A stretch of DNA of 11,741 nucleotides from an uncultured Halieaceae bacterium (lineage in GTDB: Bacteria; Pseudomonadota; Gammaproteobacteria; Pseudomonadales; Halieaceae). The notes under the pieces were generated by a model. That model saw only the letters and a list, made by a program, of their open reading frames with translations, ran no database searches and was not told the DNA's origin. Shown here piece after piece: positions 1 to 6,420 of this stretch (positions are counted from its first letter, which is position 1; each line of letters opens with the position of its first letter). The stretch spans positions 1 to 11,741 of the forward strand of contig CALINF010000138.1 in assembly GCA_938045215.1 (NCBI GenBank), given 5' to 3'. The translations under genes and the position numbers were made by a program.

Positions 1-957
1 GGTGTGGCCGCGCGTTACTTTGTTGAGTCTCTCAATTCCACGGAATTTGGTCTGTATTATCTTAACTATCACAGCAGAACCCCGATTCTTAGCGTGCAGA
101 ATGCGACAAACAATTTTGGACTCCCGGTAAATGCTGGCGCAGACCCTGCATTCTTCTTTGAGTTCCCAGAAGATATCGAGCTGTATGGCGTGACGTTCTC
201 TACCAACGTTGGTGAGTGGGCAGTTTCAGGGGAGCTTAGCTATCGCCCCGATTTCCCGCTGCAGATTAACACCACGGAATTACTGCAATCCGTTGCACTG
301 AGTTCAGTCGCGGACTGGTCGCGTATGCTACCGCGCGCGCTTGCAGAGGGCCCGGGTGGCACAGTGCACGGTTATGACGACGTGGAATACACGCAGTACC
401 AGATGACATTCATCAAATTTTTCGAGCAGGTGTTGGGTGCTGACCGGCTCACTTTTGCCACGGAGGTTGGCGGTGTCTGGCTCGACGATATGGATTCCGA
501 TCAAAACTACGGCCGCTCCCCGGCCTACGGTATTGGCTCGTTTGAACCGTTTCAAAGCCAGTTTCCGCTGTGGGCTGGGGCTCCTGTTGCCTGTGACTCA
601 CATCCGGTTGCCGAAGCTGCGGTGGGCGTAGTGCCCAATACCAACGGCAGCTACTGTAACCGCGATGGCTTTACAGACGATTTCTCGTGGGGCTATCGCG
701 CTCGCGTGAGCATGGATTACTCGGATGCATTTGCCGGCATCAATCTAACGCCCACTCTGGCCTTCTCGCATGATGTAAAAGGCTATTCGCCTGCACCAAA
801 CTTCATCGAGGATCGAATGGCGCTTAGTATGGGTCTTCAGGCGGATTATCTGAACACCTACCGCGCAGACCTGTCGTACACCAGTTTTTTTAATGCAGAC
901 TACAATGAACAGCAAGACCGCGACTTTGTTTCGCTAAGTTTTTCTGTCGCCTTTTGA
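1..957 (+). CDS. DUF1302 family outer-membrane beta-barrel protein, C-terminal part (5' end outside window)
   Basis: The frame is open from the window edge and ends with TGA at 955-957, giving about 318 residues. DUF1302 proteins are usually 500-650 residues, so the signal peptide and the N-terminal portion lie upstream; the GTG at position 4 is not a credible start. Visible family hallmarks are a run around residues 215-230 with Tyr-Cys followed by a DGF motif, then SWGYRARVSMDY, then the SHDVKGYSPAP segment, and near the end DRDFVSLSFSVAF. The alternating hydrophobic pattern and the terminal Phe are typical of a beta-barrel recognised by the BAM machinery. The location is therefore the outer membrane. 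The biochemical function of DUF1302 is unknown to me. It is followed after 20 bases by the DUF1329 gene, its usual partner, so the two are almost certainly co-transcribed. Confidence 0.88.
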   Translation, partial: GVAARYFVESLNSTEFGLYYLNYHSRTPILSVQNATNNFGLPVNAGADPAFFFEFPEDIELYGVTFSTNVGEWAVSGELSYRPDFPLQINTTELLQSVALSSVADWSRMLPRALAEGPGGTVHGYDDVEYTQYQMTFIKFFEQVLGADRLTFATEVGGVWLDDMDSDQNYGRSPAYGIGSFEPFQSQFPLWAGAPVACDSHPVAEAAVGVVPNTNGSYCNRDGFTDDFSWGYRARVSMDYSDAFAGINLTPTLAFSHDVKGYSPAPNFIEDRMALSMGLQADYLNTYRADLSYTSFFNADYNEQQDRDFVSLSFSVAF

Positions 958-964
958 GCGCCCT

Positions 965-968
965 GGAG
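965..968 (+). promoter_or_regulatory. Ribosome binding site for the DUF1329 gene
   Basis: GGAG lies 9 bases before the ATG at 978. It supports that start and independent translation within the 20-base gap after the DUF1302 gene. Confidence 0.6.
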
Positions 969-977
969 ATATAGCAT

Positions 978-2345
978 ATGAAATTTGAGAGAACGTTATT
1001 GGCCATGTCATTCGCGGCCACGTTGGTGATAGGCCAACCGGTCCTTGCCAAGGTATCGCCTGAGCAGGCCGCGGAGTTGGGCGGGGACACGCTAACACCG
1101 ATGGGTGCGGAGCGGGCAGGGAATGCCGAGGGTACGATTCCTGAGTGGACAGGTGGTATATCAGAGTTTCCAGAGGGTTACACCGTCGGTGAACGCCTGG
1201 TGGATCCGTTTGCGGCCGATGAGGCGCTATTCGTGATTACGGCTGAGAATCTGGCGCAGTATGAGGACAAGCTGTCGCCCTCTCAAGTTGCTATGTTCAA
1301 GCGCTATCCACAGACGTACAAGATGCCTGTTTATCCAACGCGCCGCAGTGCCAGGCTTCCCGACAGCGAATATCAGTTAATCAAGGAAGGTGCGGCGGAT
1401 ACCGATCTGGTGTCTGGCGGTAATGGTATCGTGAACTTCAAGGCTAACGTACCGTTTCCCATTCCCAGCAGCGGCCTTGAAGTGATCTGGAATCACATTA
1501 CTCGCTATCGTACGGCATTGGGATTCAAGCGCCGCTACATTCAAGCGCCTGTGCAGGCCAATGGCAACTTTGCACCTGTATTGTTCGAGGAAGAGGCGCT
1601 ATTTGCCAACCGCTTCCCGGACAACCCCGATCCTAACCGCTTGTTCGTGTTCCTCCAGCGTATTCTTGCACCAGCAAGACTGGAAGGGGACGTTCTGCTG
1701 GTTCACGAAAATATTGACCAGATCAAAGAGCCGCGGTCGGCGTGGGTGTATAACGCGGGTCAACGCAGAGTGCGTCGAGCCCCCAATATTGCCTACGACG
1801 GCCCAGGCACAGCGTCTGATGGCCTGCGTACTGCGGACGATCTCGACCTCTACAACGGCGCGCCCGATCGTTATGACTGGGAACTTGTCGGCAAGCGAGA
1901 GATGTACATACCCTACAATACCTACGACCTTCGTCGCGGCGATTTGAAATATACCGACATAATGAAAGCGGGTCATATGAACCCGGACTACCTGCGCTAC
2001 GAGTTGCACCGCGTTTGGGTTGTTGAAGCCAAGTTGAAGGAGGGTGCGCGCCATATCTATGCACGCCGTACCTTCTATGTTGATGAGGATACCTGGCAGA
2101 TTGCAGTCGTCGACCATTACGACGGTAGGGGTGACCTGTGGAAAATGAAAGAGGGCCATATGGTTCAGCACTATCAGGTGAACGTGCCATGGATTTCTGC
2201 TGAGTCATTGCACGACCTCATTTCCGGTCGCTATGTGGTGATTGGTCTGGATAATGAGGAAAAAGGCTATCAGTACGATTATGACTACAAGGGTCGGTTT
2301 GAAGACTTCACACCAGCTGCTTTACGCAGGGCCGGTCGGCGCTGA
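978..2345 (+). CDS. DUF1329 (LolA-like) exported protein
   Basis: This 455-residue protein has a clear Sec signal peptide: MKFERTLLAM, then a hydrophobic stretch, with likely cleavage after VLA at about residue 24. The mature protein is therefore periplasmic; no lipobox Cys is visible at the cleavage site. DUF1329 hallmarks are the N-terminal GGDTLTPMGAERAGN and GTIPEWTGG segments (about residues 34-60), a YPTRRSAR region, the central YNAGQRRVRRAP segment, and a C-terminal part with LHRVWVVEA, HIYARRTFYVDEDTW and DHYDGRGDLW. As I recall, domain databases place this family with the LolA/LolB fold, which binds lipid acyl chains in an open beta-barrel; a lipid or hydrophobic-cargo carrier role is inference. 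The length is normal for the family. It sits between the DUF1302 barrel gene and the YCF48-like gene and is separated from the latter by 12 bases or fewer, so it is part of the same operon. The start is supported by GGAG at 965-968 and by the signal peptide. Confidence 0.92.
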   Translation: MKFERTLLAMSFAATLVIGQPVLAKVSPEQAAELGGDTLTPMGAERAGNAEGTIPEWTGGISEFPEGYTVGERLVDPFAADEALFVITAENLAQYEDKLSPSQVAMFKRYPQTYKMPVYPTRRSARLPDSEYQLIKEGAADTDLVSGGNGIVNFKANVPFPIPSSGLEVIWNHITRYRTALGFKRRYIQAPVQANGNFAPVLFEEEALFANRFPDNPDPNRLFVFLQRILAPARLEGDVLLVHENIDQIKEPRSAWVYNAGQRRVRRAPNIAYDGPGTASDGLRTADDLDLYNGAPDRYDWELVGKREMYIPYNTYDLRRGDLKYTDIMKAGHMNPDYLRYELHRVWVVEAKLKEGARHIYARRTFYVDEDTWQIAVVDHYDGRGDLWKMKEGHMVQHYQVNVPWISAESLHDLISGRYVVIGLDNEEKGYQYDYDYKGRFEDFTPAALRRAGRR

Positions 2346-2357
2346 TCGGTGCTGGTA

Positions 2358-3542
2358 ATGCAATCTGGCGCAGGGTCATTGGCCTCTGCGTCGCTATTTC
2401 TGGCTGTAGCATTACTGCTTAGCGCTGCAACACCGGCGCTGGCAGTTGATGAACCTCTAGCGCAAGAGTCAGAAGATCTCGTTTTTCGCTCGCCTGCGGT
2501 ATTCTCCTCTCCGCAAGGCATGCAACTTAACGACGTAGCGCGGGCAGGTACGCGTCTGGTTGCCGTTGGGGAGCGTGGCGTTATCGTGCTCAGTGAAGAC
2601 AACGGTTTGAACTGGTCGCAGGCGCAGGTTCCTGTTAGTGCAACCCTCACGGCGGTGACGTTCGTTAACGATCGCCTTGGTTGGGCGGTAGGGCATGCCG
2701 GGGTCATTCTGCATTCGTCAGATGCCGGATCATCCTGGGAACTCCAGTTTGATGGCTATCGAGCTAATATTGCTTATAGAGACTATACGCAGGTTAAGCG
2801 AGAACAGTTGGAAGCCGAAGTAGCTGCCTTGGAGGCGCAAGCCGGGCCAGACGATACAGAGTTGCTGGACGATATGGCATACGCGTTAGAAGATGCCGTG
2901 TTTGCGCAGGAGGATGCCCAGGACGCGATCGCGACAGGTCCTGCTGACCCCTTTCTTGATGTGTTGTTTGTGAGCGAATCGCAAGGATACGCCGTAGGCG
3001 CTTACGGCATGTTGTATAGAACCAACGACGGTGGAAAACAGTGGCAGTTGGCGATAGAAGACATCGACAATATTGACCGTTTCCACTATTACGCTATTGC
3101 CGCTGGCAATGCCAATACGCTGTTTCTCAGCGGTGAAGCGGGTTTACTCTACGTGTCCAGCGACGCTGGTGCCACCTGGACGCGCATCCCCGATCTGTAT
3201 GATGGAAGTCTTTTCGGTGTGATCGTGGCAACCGATGAAGTAATGACCTTTGGGTTGCGAGGAAACAGCTTTGTGTCTAGTGACGCCGGCGTGTCGTGGC
3301 AGAAAAGAGAGACTGATCAGAGTTACAGTTTGTACGGAGGCAGCCTGCTCGATGACGGCAGGGCGGCTCTGGTAGGCGCGGGGGGTTCCGTGCTTTTGCT
3401 GGATGACTCTGGTCAGGTAAAAAGGTATAGCCACCCTTCACGCAGTACGTTTTCGTCAGTCGCACAAGCCAGCGATGGCAGCGTGGTGTTGGTGGGAATG
3501 GACGGTGTGGGACGACTGGATGAAGCGGAGCAATTGCAATGA
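2358..3542 (+). CDS. YCF48/HCF136-like exported beta-propeller protein
   Basis: About 394 residues if begun at ATG 2358. A GTG at 2349 in the same frame would add three residues, and neither has a strong ribosome binding site, so the start is uncertain. A signal peptide ending PALA is followed by an acidic mature N-terminus. The body carries BNR/YCF48 propeller repeats: segments such as LGWAVGHAGVILHSSDAGSSW, GYAVGAYGMLYRTNDGGKQW, LFLSGEAGLLYVSSDAGATW and GNSFVSSDAGVSW, each a blade with the SxDxGxxW motif. Between early blades lies a charged, probably helical insertion (about residues 150-195, rich in Glu, Asp and Ala, including an EAEVAALEAQ run), which I recognise as recurring in this RND-associated subfamily. 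Plant and cyanobacterial relatives are photosystem II assembly factors, but that role does not apply here. A periplasmic scaffold or accessory subunit for the adjacent transporter is inferred. The stop overlaps the next gene's ATG (ATGA, 3539-3542), indicating translational coupling. Confidence 0.87.
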   Translation: MQSGAGSLASASLFLAVALLLSAATPALAVDEPLAQESEDLVFRSPAVFSSPQGMQLNDVARAGTRLVAVGERGVIVLSEDNGLNWSQAQVPVSATLTAVTFVNDRLGWAVGHAGVILHSSDAGSSWELQFDGYRANIAYRDYTQVKREQLEAEVAALEAQAGPDDTELLDDMAYALEDAVFAQEDAQDAIATGPADPFLDVLFVSESQGYAVGAYGMLYRTNDGGKQWQLAIEDIDNIDRFHYYAIAAGNANTLFLSGEAGLLYVSSDAGATWTRIPDLYDGSLFGVIVATDEVMTFGLRGNSFVSSDAGVSWQKRETDQSYSLYGGSLLDDGRAALVGAGGSVLLLDDSGQVKRYSHPSRSTFSSVAQASDGSVVLVGMDGVGRLDEAEQLQ

Positions 3543-5887
3543 GTGTCTCATTCGAAGATGCAATGCAAGCCGAAGACTGGCCACTACCGAAATCGTGGGC
3601 GCACATGCTGTTTCGTGTGCGCATGCCATTGATTGGTTTGTTTGCGATTGCGACTCTCTTTTTTGGCTGGCACATGATTCAGCTCAAGCCCGACGCCAGT
3701 TTCGAAAAGATGATTCCTGTATCACACCCCTTCATACAAAACTTTCTGGCCAGCCGGGACGATCTGAAAGGCCTCGGTAATTCCGTTCGTATCATTGTAG
3801 AAACGACGGAAGGCGATATTTTTACGCCGGAGTTTCAAGATACCCTCAAGCAGATCACCGATGAGGTGTTCTATATCAACGGCGTTGATCGCTCCGCACT
3901 GCAGTCCCTCTGGACGCCGAATGTGCGCTGGCAGGAGGTAACAGAAGAGGGATTTGTTGGCGGCGCGGTCATTCCCGATGACTACGATGGCACCGAGCGC
4001 ACCTTGCTCAAGCTGCGAGAGAATACGCTCAAGTCGGGCCAGATAGGCCGCATAGTAGCGAATAATTTCAAATCAACCACGATCGTGGCACCGCTTGTTG
4101 AAATCGATCCCACGACGGGTCAGCGACTTGATTACAGTGCGTTCTCTGATGATCTGGAAGAACTGATCCGTGATAAGTATCAATCCGATACGATACGTAT
4201 TCACATCACCGGTTTTGCCAAGCTGATCGGAGACCTCATTGAAGGCGCGACGCTGGTAGGATTGTTTTTTCTGGTAGCGTTTGCGATCTCTGCGGTCATG
4301 TTGTTCCTGTACTCACGTTGTGGCTGGCTAACGTTTGCTTCACTCTTTTGTTCGACCATCGCCGTGGTATGGCAGATGGGACTGCTCAAGCTACTGGGCC
4401 TGGGACTCGACCCTTATTCAATGCTGGTTCCATTTTTAGTGTTTGCGGTTGGAATCAGTCATTCCGTACAGATTATCAATCGGTTTGCCCACCTTATTTA
4501 CGAAGGTATTTCCCGGACAGACGCGGCCAAGCTGACTTTTGTGCGGCTCTCCAAGCCCGGATTTGTAGCGCTGTTAAGTGATGGTGTTGGCTTTCTCACG
4601 CTGCGTGTTATCGATATCCCCGTGATTCAGGAGTTGGCGATCGTAGCCAGTACCGGTATAGCCGTGTTGGTACTGACCAATCTGATTTTGCTGCCACTGG
4701 TACTGTCGCTAACGGGCATAACCCAGCGCTGCCTTGCCTACCGAGCCGTAAAAGAAGAAAGTCGCTTTGAACATTGGCGTTTTCTGGCACGTATCCCGCG
4801 TAAGAAACCTGCACTGATTATCCTTGGATTTGGATTGTTCCTGCTATGCGGTGGGTTGTATCTCGGGCAGTTTCAGAAGATAGGCGATCTGGATCCCGGC
4901 GCACCTGAGCTTAGACCTACGTCACGTTACAACCTCGACAATGCATTCCTGACTGAAAATTATTCCACCAGTACCGATGTGTTTGTTGTTATGGCGCGCA
5001 CCGGTGAGCAGCAATGCGGTAGCTTCCCCTTTATATCGTCCGTGGACTATTACCAGGGTGCCATGGAGTCAGTGGCGGGTGTGCAATCGGCGCTGTCGCT
5101 GGTGGATATTTCCAAGCTGGTCATAATGGGCATGAACGAGGGTAGCCCCAAGTGGCATGCAACCAGTCGCAACCAGTACATACTGAATAATTCGCTGAGT
5201 CGCGCACCCAGTAGCCTGCGTAATACCGATTGTTCGATGGCGCCGATTATTCTGTTTCTCGATGATCATAAAGCCGCCACGCTCGAGGGGGTCGTTGCTG
5301 CCGCAGACGAACTGGCAGAAGAGTTAAACGCGCCCGACCTGGAGTTTCAGTTAGCAGCAGGCAACGCAGGTGTGGAGGCGGCCACGAACATGGTGATCGC
5401 TGACGCTCAGGTCAAAATGTTGATGTGGGTTTACGGTGTCGTGATCGTTCTGTGCCTGATCAACTTCCTGTCGATTCGCATAACCGCGTGTATTATTCTC
5501 CCACTGATGCTGACATCTGTGCTGGGTCAGGCCCTGATGGCGGGGCTGGGCATCGGTGTGAAAGTAGCGACCCTACCGGTTATCGCTCTGGGTGTGGGCA
5601 TTGGTGTCGACTACGGTATCTATATCTACTCCTCACTACAGTCGTATCTGAAACAGGGGCACAGGCTCGAAGAGGCCTATTTCCAAGCGCTCAAAGCCAG
5701 TGGCACCGCAGTAGCATTTACCGGATTTACATTGGCTGTAGGTGTTGGTACCTGGGTGTTCTCGCCCATCAAGTTTCAGGCTGACATGGGGCTGATGTTG
5801 ATGTTCATGTTTTTCTGGAACATGGTAGGTGCGCTGCTGTTTTTACCTGCGCTTGCCTGGTTGTTAAGCAAAAAGGCGGTACGTTAG
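3539..5887 (+). CDS. RND superfamily transporter, MMPL type
   Basis: This 782-residue inner-membrane protein has the duplicated RND plan. TM1 lies at about residues 30-47, followed by a periplasmic domain (about 50-230), TM2-6 (about 238-400), a cytoplasmic linker, TM7 (about 425-443), a second periplasmic domain (about 445-620) and TM8-12 (about 625-780). It is a single-chain 'predicted exporter' of the MMPL/COG1033 kind rather than a long AcrB-type pump. TM10 has the typical GVGIGVDYGIYIYSS motif with Asp691. The equivalent position in the first half reads VGISHSVQIINR (Ser307-His308), so the two halves are asymmetric in the proton-relay region. Two Cys residues in the second periplasmic domain could form a disulfide. 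The start ATG overlaps the previous stop and has GGAG at 3527-3530. Neighbouring genes supply a periplasmic propeller, a LolA-like protein and an outer-membrane barrel, so transport between inner and outer membrane is the likely role. The cargo is unknown; a hydrophobic molecule is inferred. Confidence 0.92.
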   Translation: MSVSFEDAMQAEDWPLPKSWAHMLFRVRMPLIGLFAIATLFFGWHMIQLKPDASFEKMIPVSHPFIQNFLASRDDLKGLGNSVRIIVETTEGDIFTPEFQDTLKQITDEVFYINGVDRSALQSLWTPNVRWQEVTEEGFVGGAVIPDDYDGTERTLLKLRENTLKSGQIGRIVANNFKSTTIVAPLVEIDPTTGQRLDYSAFSDDLEELIRDKYQSDTIRIHITGFAKLIGDLIEGATLVGLFFLVAFAISAVMLFLYSRCGWLTFASLFCSTIAVVWQMGLLKLLGLGLDPYSMLVPFLVFAVGISHSVQIINRFAHLIYEGISRTDAAKLTFVRLSKPGFVALLSDGVGFLTLRVIDIPVIQELAIVASTGIAVLVLTNLILLPLVLSLTGITQRCLAYRAVKEESRFEHWRFLARIPRKKPALIILGFGLFLLCGGLYLGQFQKIGDLDPGAPELRPTSRYNLDNAFLTENYSTSTDVFVVMARTGEQQCGSFPFISSVDYYQGAMESVAGVQSALSLVDISKLVIMGMNEGSPKWHATSRNQYILNNSLSRAPSSLRNTDCSMAPIILFLDDHKAATLEGVVAAADELAEELNAPDLEFQLAAGNAGVEAATNMVIADAQVKMLMWVYGVVIVLCLINFLSIRITACIILPLMLTSVLGQALMAGLGIGVKVATLPVIALGVGIGVDYGIYIYSSLQSYLKQGHRLEEAYFQALKASGTAVAFTGFTLAVGVGTWVFSPIKFQADMGLMLMFMFFWNMVGALLFLPALAWLLSKKAVR
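5884..5887. other. Overlapping convergent stop codons (TTAG)
   Basis: The RND gene's TAG at 5885-5887 on + and the asparaginase-like gene's TAA (TTA on + at 5884-5886) share bases. The two convergent transcription units therefore have no intergenic space, and any terminator must lie inside the opposing gene. Confidence 0.95.
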
Positions 5888-6366
5888 AGCGCTTCGAAGC
5901 GGTTTCGCTCCAGATTTTTCACAACCTTGTCCGCATCGAAAACTTCGCCATTCATGGCGATATAGACGCCGGGCGGCTTGCTCTGGAGCGCGCCAATGGC
6001 GCAACCGATGTTAAAGATTGCATCGCTTTGCGCAAATGCCGCCGGTTGCAGCGCCCCGGTGAGTACAATACGTTTACCTTCAAGACCCTGTAGCGCCTGC
6101 GCTGTGGCGACCATGCCATCAGTACCATGCGTCACCAATACGCACTCTTCGGCGCAGTTCTGTGCTAGCGCTCGTATCTTTTCACGGTCACTCTCGTTCA
6201 TATCGAGACTGTCCTTGCGCATTGCTGATTCAATCGTGAACGGAAAGCCAACGGCCATGCGTTGCAGCAGCTCTCCAATGACGGGATCACCTACCTGATA
6301 ATCGCTTTTGGCATCGAAGTAGATCTTGTCGATTGTGCCGCCTGTCGTAATAATATGCAGTTTCAT
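5884..6366 (-). CDS. Short asparaginase-like protein (stand-alone N-terminal catalytic domain)
   Basis: This 160-residue protein matches the N-terminal domain of L-asparaginases, which hydrolyse asparagine to aspartate and ammonia. Residues expected in the catalytic triads are present: the TTGGTID motif with Thr11, Tyr16 or Tyr23 in the flexible loop, VTHGTDG with Thr82-Asp83, the LTGALQP segment (usually TGAMRP), and near the end MNGEVF with Lys150 at the position of the catalytic Lys. Normal enzymes have about 320-350 residues. Here the roughly 130-residue C-terminal domain, which helps form the dimeric active site, is absent. There is no degraded coding sequence downstream, since the stop overlaps the RND gene's stop, so this looks like an evolved short form rather than a fresh deletion. 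I recall similar short proteins annotated in other gammaproteobacteria; activity is uncertain. There is no signal peptide, so it is cytoplasmic. It lies 54 bases downstream of the polyphosphate gene on the same strand and no clear Shine-Dalgarno sequence is seen. The start is fixed by the conserved MKLHIITTGGTI beginning. Confidence 0.85.
   Translation of the reverse strand: MKLHIITTGGTIDKIYFDAKSDYQVGDPVIGELLQRMAVGFPFTIESAMRKDSLDMNESDREKIRALAQNCAEECVLVTHGTDGMVATAQALQGLEGKRIVLTGALQPAAFAQSDAIFNIGCAIGALQSKPPGVYIAMNGEVFDADKVVKNLERNRFEAL
5887..5919 (+). terminator. Possible weak terminator for the RND operon, inside the opposing gene
   Basis: GAGCG at 5887-5891 can pair with CGCTC at 5906-5910, and five T residues follow at 5915-5919. 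The stem is only 5 base pairs with a 14-base loop, and four bases separate it from the T run, so this is a weak candidate. The loop holds most of a perfect 12-base palindrome (CGCTTCGAAGCG, 5890-5901) that could form a competing short hairpin. The sequence is also coding on the other strand. Confidence 0.22.
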
Positions 6367-6420
6367 GGCGTGAGCTAAGTAGAAGAAGGTAGGTCAGTAT
6401 AATGGGGGCTATCAGGTTGG

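Noticed and set aside
1599..2208. Two long - strand frames (190 and 161 codons) opposite the DUF1329 gene
   Set aside because: They overlap a strongly conserved gene in full, and neither shows any domain, signal peptide or ribosome binding site.
6396..6403. A perfect TATAAT on the + strand (6398-6403), and TATACT on the - strand (6401-6396), between pap and the asparaginase-like gene
   Set aside because: Neither has a recognisable -35 box at 15-19 bases. A + strand promoter here would only drive antisense to pap. The - strand hexamer could serve the asparaginase-like gene, but the evidence is too thin to list.
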